A DNA stretch of 64,000 nucleotides from Alphaproteobacteria bacterium (GTDB lineage: Bacteria > Pseudomonadota > Alphaproteobacteria > Kiloniellales > DSM-21159). Location of the stretch: positions 1 through 64,000 of the forward strand of contig JAUILQ010000021.1 of assembly GCA_030433005.1 (NCBI GenBank), read 5' to 3'. Positions 27,244 to 35,056 of the stretch are shown here, piece by piece (position 1 is the stretch's first letter; the number at the start of each line of letters is the position of its first letter). Under the pieces are notes generated by a model, which was not told the DNA's origin, searched no databases, and saw only the letters and a program-made list of their open reading frames with translations. The position numbers and the translations under genes are program-made.

Positions 27244-28210
27244 TCCCCGCCTCCCCGCGCATGGCGCGCCGCCGGGCCGCGAAGCCGCGGACGTGGCTTA
27301 CCAGCTCGATGACGCCGCCGCGCAGGAACATCACGACCGCGATGATCACGGCGCCGAACAGCAGCGGCCAGCGCGCCCAGAGGGTCGAGAAGAAGTCCTG
27401 CAGCAGGATGAAGATGGTGGCACCGATCAGCGGCCCGAACATCGAGCTGGTGCCGCCGACCAGGACCATGAACACGATGTAGCCCGAGGTCAGCCAGTGC
27501 ACCGCGTCGATCGGCATGATCCAGTAGACCATGCCGTACAGCACGCCGGCGATGCCGCTGAAGAAGCCGGAAATCGCGAAGGCCAGGGTCTGCGCGGCAT
27601 GGATGTCGTAGCCGACGGACCCGGCCCGGCGCGGGTTGTCCTTGGCGGCCAGCAGGATCTGGCCGAGCGGCGAATCGACGACGCGCAGGAGCGCCAGGAA
27701 GCACAGCCCGACGATGACCGCGACCAGGATGTAGAAGTTGATCGGGACGTTGAGGTCGATCTCCGGCAGGCCCGGCAGCAGCGCGCCCGGCCGCTCGATG
27801 CCGAACAGGCCGTCCTCGCCGCCGGTCACGTCGCGCCAGGAGTAGGCGATGTAGTAGACGAGCTGGTTGAAGGCGAAGGTCAGCATGATGAAGTAGATGC
27901 CGACTCGGCGCACGCACATCGCGCCCATGGCGACGGCGAAGACCGCGGCGACCAGGCCGCCGAACACGACCGGCAGGAGCAGCGCCAGGTCGGTGTTGGC
28001 CAGCAGGTAGCCGCCGGCATAGCCCCCGATCCCGAACAGCGCAGCCTGGCCGAAGGAGTAGAGTCCGCTCCAGCCGATCAGCAGGTTGGCCGAGGCGGCG
28101 ACGAGGGCGAAGATCAGCAGCTCGGTGGCGTTGGCGACCGGCAGCAGCAGCGGGGCGACGATCACGCCGGCCAGCGCCAGGACCAGTCCGATCAGTCGGT
28201 TGTCGAGCAT
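27236..28210 (-). CDS. livM: Branched-chain amino acid type ABC permease LivM
   Basis: 324 residues, about nine hydrophobic helices (LIGLVLALAGVIVAPLLLPV at the N-terminus; LVAASANLLIGWSGLYSFGQ). The coupling segment DSPLGQILLAAKDNPRRAGS contacts the ATPase. The Arg/Gly-rich cytoplasmic tail overlaps livG by 8 bases. It forms the channel with LivH. Confidence 0.92.
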   Translation of the reverse strand: MLDNRLIGLVLALAGVIVAPLLLPVANATELLIFALVAASANLLIGWSGLYSFGQAALFGIGGYAGGYLLANTDLALLLPVVFGGLVAAVFAVAMGAMCVRRVGIYFIMLTFAFNQLVYYIAYSWRDVTGGEDGLFGIERPGALLPGLPEIDLNVPINFYILVAVIVGLCFLALLRVVDSPLGQILLAAKDNPRRAGSVGYDIHAAQTLAFAISGFFSGIAGVLYGMVYWIMPIDAVHWLTSGYIVFMVLVGGTSSMFGPLIGATIFILLQDFFSTLWARWPLLFGAVIIAVVMFLRGGVIELVSHVRGFAARRRAMRGEAGNA

Positions 28211-28222
28211 CCGCGCCTTCCC

Positions 28223-29086
28223 CTAGCGTTCGCCGAGCAGCCCTTGCGGGCGGAAGGCGATGATCAGGATCATCATCGCGTAGATCAGCACGGTGCTCGC
28301 CGAGGGCACCCACAGCGCGCTCATGCTCTGGACGATGCCGACCAGCAGGCCCGCGGCGATCGCGCCGTAGATGCTGCCGAGCCCGCCGAGCACGACGACC
28401 ACGAAGGCGATCGCCAGCATGTCGGTGCCCATGGTGTTGCTGACGCCGACCAGCGGCACGGCGAGCGCCCCGGCGAGGCCGGCGAGGCCGGCGCCCATGG
28501 CGAAGGCGAGAGTGAACAGCAGCTCGATGTTGATGCCGAGCGCCGAGACCATCTCGCGCCGCTCCAGGCCGGCGCGGATGACCGCGCCGAAATGCGTCTT
28601 CTCGATGACGAACCAGATCCCGACGATAACCAGGAAGCTGACCAGCGTCGTGAACAGCAGGTACTTGGGGAACAGGCTGACGCCCAGGTCGACGGCGCCC
28701 ATCAGGATGCCCGGCGGGGTCAGCGACTGGCCGAGCGTGCCCCAGATCAGGATCACGCACTGCTCCAGCACCAGGGCGATGCCGAACAGCAGCAGCAGCT
28801 GGAACAGATAGGCGCTGCCGTAGAGCCGCCGCACGCCGAAGCGCTCGATCACCACGCCGACCGCGGCGCTGGCCAGGACCGCCGCGGGCAGGCCCAGCCA
28901 GAAGGAATCGAGCGAGCTCGATACCTCGAAGGCGACGTAGGCACCGATCAGGTAGAGCGCGCCGTGCGCGAAGTTCGGGATGTTCAGCAGGCCCTTGATG
29001 ATGCTCAGGCCGAAGGCCATCAGCGCGTAGAGCGCGCCGAGGGCGATGCCGTTCATCAGCTGGACGATGATCAGGCCGGTGGTCAT
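28223..29086 (-). CDS. livH: Branched-chain amino acid type ABC permease LivH
   Basis: 287 residues with about eight helices: MTTGLIIVQLMNGIALGALY at the start, GVGVVIERFGV-type loop, GVLVGIVQSM-type ending. The ATPase-contact loop FGAVIRAGLERREMVSALG is present. A GTG five codons upstream (29101) is possible, but the ATG at 29086 has GAGGAAGG just upstream and gives the standard N-terminus. A strong hairpin separates it from the binding-protein gene. Confidence 0.9.
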   Translation of the reverse strand: MTTGLIIVQLMNGIALGALYALMAFGLSIIKGLLNIPNFAHGALYLIGAYVAFEVSSSLDSFWLGLPAAVLASAAVGVVIERFGVRRLYGSAYLFQLLLLFGIALVLEQCVILIWGTLGQSLTPPGILMGAVDLGVSLFPKYLLFTTLVSFLVIVGIWFVIEKTHFGAVIRAGLERREMVSALGINIELLFTLAFAMGAGLAGLAGALAVPLVGVSNTMGTDMLAIAFVVVVLGGLGSIYGAIAAGLLVGIVQSMSALWVPSASTVLIYAMMILIIAFRPQGLLGER

Positions 29087-29133
29087 GCCTTCCTCGTGCA
29101 CGGCCTGCCCGGTGCCGGGCCGGCGGGCGTTGC

Positions 29134-29168
29134 CGGGCGGCCGCCGGGTGTCGCCCGGCGGCCGCCCG
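29134..29168 (-). repeat. 15-bp GC-rich hairpin between binding-protein and livH genes
   Basis: Arms 29134-29148 and 29154-29168 are perfectly complementary over 15 pairs, almost all G-C, with a 5-base loop. It lies 24 bases after the binding-protein stop. In ABC operons such intercistronic hairpins shield the upstream message or reduce read-through so that binding protein exceeds permease; the same is inferred here. Confidence 0.7.
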
Positions 29169-29191
29169 CAGGGGCTGCGGCGAGCCGGGAC

Positions 29192-30418
29192 CTACAGCGA
29201 GCCGATGTCCTCGCACTCGTTGAGCTCGGCCGGCTGCTTGTCGGAGCCGGTGTAGACGACGCGCGCGAAGTCCGAGTCGTGCTCCATCTTCGCCGGGTCG
29301 ACGCCCTCCAGGATGAAGTACGGCCGCACCGTCTGGTGGGTCGCCGTGTCGATCGTGGTCGGCCCGAGGATGCTGTCGTACTCCATGCCCTCGAGGGTCC
29401 GGATCGCCTCGGCGACGTCGGTCGTGCCGGCGCGCTCCATGGCCATCAGGACGGTGCGGAAGGAGTCGTAGCCGTAGGCGCCGGCATAGGCCGGCGGCGC
29501 GCCGTAGGCCTCGCGGTAGGCCTCGACGAACTTGCGGTTCGCCGGGGTGTCGATGTCGTAGTAGTAGTTCTGGCCGATGATGATGCCCTCGCGCATCTCC
29601 GGCGCGAGCTCGGGCATCTGGTCGGCCTCGAGACCCCAGGGCGTGACGATCTGGATGCCCTCGGCGCCGTAGTTGTGGAACTGGCGCAGCGTCGTCACGG
29701 CGTCCGAGCCGCCGTTGAGCAGGCAGAGCACGTCGGGCTCCGAGGCGATCGCCTTGGTGATGTACTGCGTGTACTGGCGCTCGCCGAGCGGATGGAAGTC
29801 GTTGCCGACGAACTCGATGCCCATCTCCTTGCCGATCACCTCGGCGTACTTGAGCAGGCCCTGGCCGAAGACGTAGTCGGCGGTGATGGTGTACCAGCGC
29901 TTGGCATTCGGCATCTGCTTCTGGACGTAGTCCATCATCGCCTTGACGGCCGTGTAGGTGTTCGCCGACCAGTGGAAGGTGTAGCGGCTGCAGCGGCTGC
30001 CGGTGAAGTCTTCCGAGCCGCCCGCCGAGTACTGCAGCACCTTGCGCTTGGCGGCGATCTCGGACTGCGCCAGGCCGACGGCGCTGGAGTAGTTGCCGTT
30101 GAACACCGTGACGCCCTCCGACAGCGCCTCGCTGAGGCGCCGCACGCCGACCGCGGGCTTGCCTTCGCTGTCGCGCGTCACATGTCGGATCGGCTTGCCC
30201 AGGATCTCGCCGCCGTGCATGTCGATGGCCAGCTTGGCGCCCTCGATGACCTGCTTGCCGGCGTAGCCGTAGGTACCGGTGTGCGGCGTGATGGTGCCCA
30301 TCACCAGTTCGTCGGCAGCGGACGCGCGCCCGACGATCGCCGGGGCAGCGAGGCCCGCGAGGCCGAGCGAGGCGCCGCCCTGGAGAACGCGGCGGCGGGA
30401 GACGAGAGGTGAGGTCAT
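29192..30418 (-). CDS. Periplasmic substrate-binding protein of Liv-type ABC importer
   Basis: 408 residues. A twin-arginine-like signal, SRRRVLQGGASLGLAGLAAP, precedes the mature start after ASA. The mature part is a type I periplasmic binding fold (ELVMGTITPHTGTYGYAGKQ, GVTVFNGNYSSAVGLAQSEI, FGQGLLKYAEVIGKEMGIEF). Length matches the amide/urea/leucine-binding (AmiC/UrtA/LivJ) group. First gene of the operon running to 21195. The ATG at 30418 has AAGGAG upstream. The ligand is unknown; nearby enzymes suggest an amide or amine. Confidence 0.92.
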   Translation of the reverse strand: MTSPLVSRRRVLQGGASLGLAGLAAPAIVGRASAADELVMGTITPHTGTYGYAGKQVIEGAKLAIDMHGGEILGKPIRHVTRDSEGKPAVGVRRLSEALSEGVTVFNGNYSSAVGLAQSEIAAKRKVLQYSAGGSEDFTGSRCSRYTFHWSANTYTAVKAMMDYVQKQMPNAKRWYTITADYVFGQGLLKYAEVIGKEMGIEFVGNDFHPLGERQYTQYITKAIASEPDVLCLLNGGSDAVTTLRQFHNYGAEGIQIVTPWGLEADQMPELAPEMREGIIIGQNYYYDIDTPANRKFVEAYREAYGAPPAYAGAYGYDSFRTVLMAMERAGTTDVAEAIRTLEGMEYDSILGPTTIDTATHQTVRPYFILEGVDPAKMEHDSDFARVVYTGSDKQPAELNECEDIGSL

Positions 30419-30539
30419 GGCTTTGCTCCTTCCCTGTTCAGAAGAGCTTGAGCTCGGCCGCCTGCGCGCTGCTTTCTTGGCGATCTCGTCGAGGCGCTCG
30501 GCGGCGGTGCCCACCATCGGACAGCCGGCGGCGCTTACC

Positions 30540-30563
30540 TGTCAAGGACGTTTTGCTTATACT
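30540..30563. promoter_or_regulatory. Candidate divergent promoter elements between liv operon and regulator
   Basis: On the minus strand a perfect -35 TTGACA (30545-30540) faces the Liv operon but has no good -10, as in activator-dependent promoters. On the plus strand TATACT (30558-30563) could be the -10 of the PuuR-like regulator gene, 62 bases before its ATG, with a weak -35 TTACCT (30535-30540). Confidence 0.35.
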
Positions 30564-30625
30564 CAACATGCGTGACCAGAAAGACGAGACCGCATATCGG
30601 ACTTTCACAACGGCAGGATGATTAT

Positions 30626-31189
30626 ATGCAGTCAAACTCGATCGACATCGGCAAGCGGCTCGCCTCGGCGCGCAAGATGTTCGGCCATACCCAGCGGGCA
30701 CTCGCGGAGAAGGCCGGGGTCAACCACTCGACGATCTCGCTGATCGAGCAGAATCGCATCAGCCCCTCGGTTGGAGCGCTGAAACGCATCCTCGACGGGC
30801 TGCCGATGTCGCTGTCGACTTTCTTCAACGAGGAGGAGCTGAGCCCCGGTGAGCGCTTCTGGTTCCCGCGGGAGGAGCTGACCAACATCTCTTCGACCGA
30901 CGCGGTCTCCCTGCTCCAGGTCGGCGGCAACCTTTCCGGGCGGGCCCTGCAGGTCATGCACGAGACCTTCCAGCCGGGCGCCGACAGCGGTCCGGCCATG
31001 CTGACGCACGAGGGCGAGGAGGCGGGCTTCGTGACGCGCGGCGAGATCGAGCTGACCGTCGCCGGCGAGCGGCGGGTCCTGCGCCAGGGGGACGCCTACT
31101 ACTTCAGGAGCTCGCTGCCGCACCGCTTCCGAAACGCCGGCGAGGAGATCGCGGAGATCATCAGCGCCTGCACCCCGCCGACCTTCTGA
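30626..31189 (+). CDS. PuuR-like HTH-cupin transcriptional regulator
   Basis: 187 residues. XRE-type helix-turn-helix at residues 1-60 (RALAEKAGVNHSTISLIEQN), then a cupin_2 sensor domain (about 105-185: MLTHEGEEAGFVTRGEIELT, YYFRSSLPHRFRNAG). The layout equals PuuR, the repressor of putrescine catabolism. It is divergent from the 30418-21195 operon, so it most likely controls it. The ATG at 30626 has AGGATG upstream; an upstream in-frame start at 30572 would add 18 unconserved residues. Confidence 0.88.
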   Translation: MQSNSIDIGKRLASARKMFGHTQRALAEKAGVNHSTISLIEQNRISPSVGALKRILDGLPMSLSTFFNEEELSPGERFWFPREELTNISSTDAVSLLQVGGNLSGRALQVMHETFQPGADSGPAMLTHEGEEAGFVTRGEIELTVAGERRVLRQGDAYYFRSSLPHRFRNAGEEIAEIISACTPPTF

Positions 31190-31335
31190 CGGCAGGGCAA
31201 CGGAGCTCGGGCCGGGCGCCCGGCCAGCAGTCCAGGTTGAACAGGACGAGAGCAGATGGCGGCGAGACCCACGGGTGGCTCTCACCGGTCACCATTCGGT
31301 CTCGTGGCGCGCCCCCCGGCCGCCCGCGAGCGCCG

Positions 31336-31683
31336 TCAGTAGGTCGGCTGCGTCTCGAGCGAACAGCGATCGGCGCCGTTCTCCAGGCACCTCAGGTAGC
31401 GATCGGCCTCCGCGACCTCGCGCTGGGCCCGGTCGGCCGCTTCGCTCAGGCAACGCCGGAACTCCCTGAGGTCGGCGAGGTAGCTGCGGATGTCGTCGCG
31501 GCACTGGGACCGGGCAACGCTGTCCGCGAAGGCCTGGCCTTCGAGGGAGCAGAGCGGTTGCAGCGGCTTGCTGCAGAGCATCTGGCCCTGCACGCTGCCG
31601 ACGAAGGCCGGCACGAGCAGGCAGACGAGCGCCAGGGCGGCCAGCGCCTGAAACGCCGCGGGAAGCAGGTTCGCGATCAACAC
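31336..31683 (-). CDS. Small cysteine-containing membrane-anchored or exported protein, unknown
   Basis: 115 residues from a GTG with AAAGGA upstream. One hydrophobic segment near the N-terminus (FQALAALALVCLLVPAFVG) may be a signal sequence or anchor. The remainder has six cysteines (MLCSKPLQPLCSLEG, ARSQCRDDI, RRCLSEA, YLRCLENGADRCSLE), suggesting disulfides in the periplasm. No family recognised. It lies downstream of the sigma/anti-sigma pair on the same strand, 81 bases after the anti-sigma gene, so it may be part of that stress regulon. Confidence 0.6.
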   Translation of the reverse strand: MLIANLLPAAFQALAALALVCLLVPAFVGSVQGQMLCSKPLQPLCSLEGQAFADSVARSQCRDDIRSYLADLREFRRCLSEAADRAQREVAEADRYLRCLENGADRCSLETQPTY

Positions 31684-31764
31684 GGTCTATGGTCCTTTCC
31701 GACTTGCTTGCATCCGGGCGCCGTCGGCGTCGGCGTTCCGGTCTCGAAGAGGTGCGGAGGTCGC

Positions 31765-32763
31765 CTACAGCTGAGGGTCCGTGTCACTGCCGTTCTGATG
31801 GACTTCCTGCATGACCGGAGGCTGGGTCAGCGAATCGAGGGGAAGCGTCTCCGGCCTGGAGGGCGAGAGGGTCGAGTCTTCGACGGCTTCCTTCACATGG
31901 TCGACCATCAGCGTGGCCTCGTCGCCGGGTACGCCTTCCGCGACCAGCGCCACGGCGAGAGGACCCTCGAACCAGTGCAGGATCGTGGCGCCGCTTTCTT
32001 CGAAGCGACGGACCGCAGGCTCGTCCTCCGACCAGCGCGGGCGCAGGTAGAGGCTGACCTGTTCGCCTCCCGATCGTCGGTAGATCATGCGCAGGGTCGG
32101 TTCGCCTTCGACCAGGACGCGGCGGCTCTCCAGAAGCCGGAACCCCTCTGCAGCGAGGTCGGGGGCCTTGATCTCGACGGCAATGCGTTGCTCGAGCCAG
32201 TCGAGAGGGGCGGTCCCGGAGCGGGTCATCTCCCCGGCGGCAAGACCTTCCGGTCCGAGCCCGGCGGTGCCGCTGGCCTGATCGAGCGCGGACCGGCGAG
32301 CGGTCGCCGTCGGGTCGCTCACGCCCCCGGGGGCGGCTTCCGAGCCCGGCGCAACCCGGCCGGACCGCGCCCGCGAATCATTGACTGCATCGATGGCGAA
32401 GGCATCCCGCTCCGTCGGGCTGCGGGCACCGTCTGAGCCGACCAGCCATCCGCCTGCCGCTGCCATGACGAGCAAAGCGGCCATCGCGGCCACCTTCGGG
32501 GCAACCCGGACGCTTCTGCTCGGACCGCTGTTGACAAGGGCCGCCAAGCGCTCGGGGACCGGCTCGCACAGCCTCGACTCGCCGGCAAGGCGCAAAGCCT
32601 CGTTCTGGGCACGGAACGCCGCGACCCGCTCCGCCTCCTGCGGTCTTTCCGCAAGGTACGTCTCGACCTCGCGGCATCGGCCGGGATCCCGATCCAGATG
32701 GCCGTCCGCGTAGGCCAGCAGATCGAGCTCCGTCACCGGTTCCGGCGATGTCCCCTTGCTCAT
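31765..32763 (-). CDS. Membrane-bound anti-sigma factor
   Basis: 332 residues. The N-terminal cytoplasmic part (about 1-88) resembles the anti-sigma domain (ELDLLAYADGHLDRDPGRC, EAERVAAFRAQNEAL). It has only one of the residues of the H-x3-C-x2-C zinc motif, so it is not a zinc-binding ZAS protein. One membrane segment follows (VAAMAALLVMAAAGGWLVG, about 89-107) and then a periplasmic domain of about 220 residues. It should hold the ECF sigma encoded just upstream. Its ATG overlaps the sigma TGA (ATGA), so production is coupled. Confidence 0.82.
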   Translation of the reverse strand: MSKGTSPEPVTELDLLAYADGHLDRDPGRCREVETYLAERPQEAERVAAFRAQNEALRLAGESRLCEPVPERLAALVNSGPSRSVRVAPKVAAMAALLVMAAAGGWLVGSDGARSPTERDAFAIDAVNDSRARSGRVAPGSEAAPGGVSDPTATARRSALDQASGTAGLGPEGLAAGEMTRSGTAPLDWLEQRIAVEIKAPDLAAEGFRLLESRRVLVEGEPTLRMIYRRSGGEQVSLYLRPRWSEDEPAVRRFEESGATILHWFEGPLAVALVAEGVPGDEATLMVDHVKEAVEDSTLSPSRPETLPLDSLTQPPVMQEVHQNGSDTDPQL

Positions 32764-33311
32764 TTGACTCTCCTCAGATGCGAGCGCCCGCTGCCGTCCT
32801 CCGCAGGGGGAGACCACAAGGCGCGCAGTTCGTCCCGGGCTCGCGAGAGCCGCGACCTGAGCGTGCCGACAGGGATATCGAGCACGGCAGCCGCCTCCTC
32901 GTAGGAAAAGCCCTCGACGCCGACCAGAAGGATCGCGGCCTGCTGGTCCGACGGCAGCTGGCGCAGGGCGACACTCACGTCATCGAGCTGGAGGCTCGGC
33001 TCCTGGGCCGGCGGCTGAACCCGAACGCCCTGCTGCTCGGCCGAGGCGTCATGCTTGCGGCGACGGGAGCTGCGGCTCCGCGCGGCATCGATGTGCAGAC
33101 GGTAGAGCAGTCGGAACAGCCAACTCCGCAAGGTCCCGCGGCGCGTCCACAGGTGCCGCTTGCGCAGCGCTCTCTCGAGACAGTCCTGCACCAGATCGTC
33201 GGCCTCTTCCGCATCGCCGACCAGAAAGCCGGCATACCGGCGAAGGTGCGGTATCTCTCTCGCGATCAGCCATCTCAAGTCCTCGCCCTTGCCCGCCATG
33301 CGGCCGCTCAT
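32760..33311 (-). CDS. ECF-type RNA polymerase sigma factor
   Basis: 183 residues. Region 2 (about 15-80): HLRRYAGFLVGDAEEADDLV and QDCLERALRKRHLW. Region 4 (about 125-180): LRQLPSDQQAAILLVGVEGF, YEEAAAVLDIPVGTLRSRLS. The open frame extends to 33485, but the leader is not family-like; ATG 33311 or 33299 are the plausible starts. Followed by the coupled anti-sigma gene. A GGAAC-N17-CGTC element lies 21 bases upstream of the start and a matching one faces the DUF4168 gene, so autoregulation is likely. Confidence 0.88.
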   Translation of the reverse strand: MSGRMAGKGEDLRWLIAREIPHLRRYAGFLVGDAEEADDLVQDCLERALRKRHLWTRRGTLRSWLFRLLYRLHIDAARSRSSRRRKHDASAEQQGVRVQPPAQEPSLQLDDVSVALRQLPSDQQAAILLVGVEGFSYEEAAAVLDIPVGTLRSRLSRARDELRALWSPPAEDGSGRSHLRRVK

Positions 33312-33331
33312 CCTCGCCTGTTCGCCATAAG

Positions 33332-33357
33332 GACGGACGTCGTCGCCGGTCGGTTCC
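33332..33357 (-). promoter_or_regulatory. Candidate ECF-sigma promoter of the sigma/anti-sigma operon
   Basis: On the minus strand GGAAC (33357-33353) and CGTC (33335-33332) are separated by 17 bases, a typical ECF -35/-10 layout. The -10 ends 21 bases before the sigma ATG, giving a short leader. Confidence 0.55.
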
Positions 33358-33397
33358 GCCCGGTCGGCTGCGTTTCGGGGCTCGGGGAAGAAAACTC

Positions 33398-33423
33398 GGA
33401 ACCGGGCCGAGATGGCCTCCGTC
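33398..33423 (+). promoter_or_regulatory. Candidate ECF-sigma promoter of the first DUF4168 gene
   Basis: GGAAC (33398-33402) and CGTC (33420-33423) have exactly the 17-base spacing seen in the divergent element at 33332-33357. It lies 83 bases upstream of the DUF4168 start. Confidence 0.55.
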
Positions 33424-33506
33424 CGTTGGTAAGTCGCATCCCGCGCAGCGCCGGCTCGAGGCAAGGGCCGGCGCTCCCGGTTCACGGCACACGAAAGGAT
33501 ATCGCC

Positions 33507-33902
33507 ATGTCATTCAGCTTCAAATTGTTCGCCGCAGCGGTCGCGTTCGGTGCGGGTCTCCTGCTGGCGCCGGCCGCCCTGACCCTGGTTCAGGCGCAGA
33601 CGTCGGAGCAGCCGGCTTCTCCCCCGGCCGTCGGCCAGCCCAGCGATACGGAACTGCGTTCCTTCGCGGCGGCAACCCTGGAGATCGACCGCCTCAACAA
33701 CCAGTGGGCGACCCGTATCGACAGGGCCGCCGACGTGGAGGAGAAGCAGGAACTGAGGACGCGCGCCATGCAGGAGATGGCGGCGGCGGTCCGTGAGGAA
33801 GGGCTCTCGGTCAGCGAGTACAACGCACTCGTGAGCGTCGTCGAAGAGGATCCGGATGTCGCCCGGGCCGTCGACGAGTACCGCCGGGAGCTATCCCGCT
33901 GA
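33507..33902 (+). CDS. DUF4168 exported protein (copy 1)
   Basis: 131 residues. A signal sequence (KLFAAAVAFGAGLLLAPAAL, cleavage near AQA) precedes a helical DUF4168-like domain: ELRSFAAATLEIDRLNNQWA, MQEMAAAVREEGLSVSEYNA and a Pro-containing end EEDPDVARAVDEYRRE. Its biochemical role is unknown. AAGGAT precedes the ATG. A paralog lies at 34685. It stands opposite the ECF sigma gene behind a candidate sigma-dependent promoter, so envelope stress response is the best guess. Confidence 0.75.
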   Translation: MSFSFKLFAAAVAFGAGLLLAPAALTLVQAQTSEQPASPPAVGQPSDTELRSFAAATLEIDRLNNQWATRIDRAADVEEKQELRTRAMQEMAAAVREEGLSVSEYNALVSVVEEDPDVARAVDEYRRELSR

Positions 33903-34029
33903 TCCAGCGAGACACACTAGCGGAGCTGCGCGGCACGGCCTCGCAGCGACCTGGGGGGCCGCCTCGAAGCGAGCCATCTCGGCCACGGCCGCAGGCTCGG
34001 CGCGAGGCCTGATTCCAGGAGGTTACGCC

Positions 34030-34578
34030 ATGAAGACCCTTGTTGAGCGGACTGTCGTCGCGGCTGCTTTCGTCACCCTCGGCACGGCGCTCGCGCCGAC
34101 CGCAGTCGCCCAGGATTCGCCGGCCGACGGTATCGAGCGGCCGACGGAACCCTTCTTCCCCGAGCAGCAAAGAGGAGAGCTGAGAGCCGAGGAGTTGGTC
34201 GGCCTTTCCGTGCGCGACCCGAACGGCGACGTCGTCGGCGAGGTCAACGACCTCGTCATATCCGAAGGACTCGGCATCAAGGCTGTCGTCATCGGCATGG
34301 GCGGCTTCCTCGGGTTCGGAGAAAAGGAAGTCGCGGTCAATTTCGACAAGCTCGAACAGGAGCGCTCCGAGTACGGCGAGCTCGAGCTCGTGCTGCGGAC
34401 GGCGATCGAGCAGGTCGCCGAGGCGCCCGAGTTCGTGACTCTCGAAGCACGACGGCAGGCTGAGCTGGAAGCGGCGCGACGTGCCGAAGCCGAGGCGCAG
34501 CGGCAGGAGCAGAGGGAGCGGTCGCCCTCTCTCGGGACCGGCACCGGCTCTGCTGCGGGAAGCAGAACGGGGCAATAG
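34030..34578 (+). CDS. Exported PRC-barrel domain protein
   Basis: 182 residues. Signal sequence VVAAAFVTLGTALAPTAVAQ, then a PRC-barrel at about residues 55-115 (LVGLSVRDPNGDVVGEVNDL, KAVVIGMGGFLGFGEKEVAV), then a Glu/Ala/Arg-rich helix and a Gly/Ser tail. PRC-barrels are small beta-barrels used in photosynthetic reaction centre H subunits, RimM and stress proteins; the exported form with a charged helix is common in alphaproteobacteria without known biochemistry. AGGAGG precedes the ATG. It is flanked by the two DUF4168 genes. Confidence 0.8.
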   Translation: MKTLVERTVVAAAFVTLGTALAPTAVAQDSPADGIERPTEPFFPEQQRGELRAEELVGLSVRDPNGDVVGEVNDLVISEGLGIKAVVIGMGGFLGFGEKEVAVNFDKLEQERSEYGELELVLRTAIEQVAEAPEFVTLEARRQAELEAARRAEAEAQRQEQRERSPSLGTGTGSAAGSRTGQ

Positions 34579-34635
34579 CGTGGGCCCGCGCGCCGATCGA
34601 GCGCTTCTCCCGAGGGCCGACACCGGCCTGGACGA

Positions 34636-34663
34636 GGGGGAACCGGCTTCGGCCGGTTCCCTC
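34636..34663 (+). terminator. Strong hairpin with TTCG tetraloop
   Basis: The 5' arm 34636-34647 and 3' arm 34652-34663 form a 12-pair stem (10 Watson-Crick pairs next to the loop, one G-U, one G-C) closing a C(TTCG)G tetraloop, one of the most stable RNA loops. It lies 58 bases after the PRC-barrel stop and 22 bases before the chosen DUF4168 copy 2 start. It may end or attenuate transcription between the two genes. If the second gene instead starts at GTG 34580, it lies inside that gene. Confidence 0.55.
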
Positions 34664-34684
34664 CTCGCGGCCAGGGGCCGGATC

Positions 34685-35056
34685 TTGATCGTCGCGTCGG
34701 TCCTGGGCTCCGGATTGGCCGCCGGTCCCTTCGTGGCGACACCCGACGCATCGGCGCTGGCGCAGAATACCGGCCAGACGCAATTCAGCGAGTCGCAGCT
34801 CAGATCCTACGCTGCCGCCACCTTGAGGCGGGAGCGTCTCGAGCGGCGCTGGACAGAACGCATCGAGGCTGCCGGACTGGAGAGCCAACGGGTCGCAATG
34901 CGTCGCTTCGCCCGGGAGGAGATGCGACAGGCCGTGCGGCGCGAAGGTCTCTCGCTCCGGGAATTCAGGGCGATAGCCGAGCTGGTTTCGCGCAACCCCG
35001 CGCTCGCCGACGTCGTCGAGACCTACCGCGTCGACCTGACGGGGCAGGCGGAGTGA
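34685..35056 (+). CDS. DUF4168 exported protein (copy 2)
   Basis: About 123 residues from TTG 34685 (AGGGG eight bases upstream). A signal-like segment LILIVASVLGSGLAAGPFVA precedes QLRSYAAATLRRERLERRWT, REEMRQAVRREGLSLREFRA and NPALADVVETYRVDLTGQAE, which align with the copy at 33507. The start is uncertain: GTG 34580 would add 35 residues but would place the signal segment internally and the hairpin inside the gene. Function unknown. Confidence 0.65.
   Translation: MIVASVLGSGLAAGPFVATPDASALAQNTGQTQFSESQLRSYAAATLRRERLERRWTERIEAAGLESQRVAMRRFAREEMRQAVRREGLSLREFRAIAELVSRNPALADVVETYRVDLTGQAE

Noticed and set aside
27026..30412. 1128-codon plus-strand open frame
   Set aside because: Antisense to livM, livH and the binding-protein gene; very Asp/Gln/His-rich and without domains.
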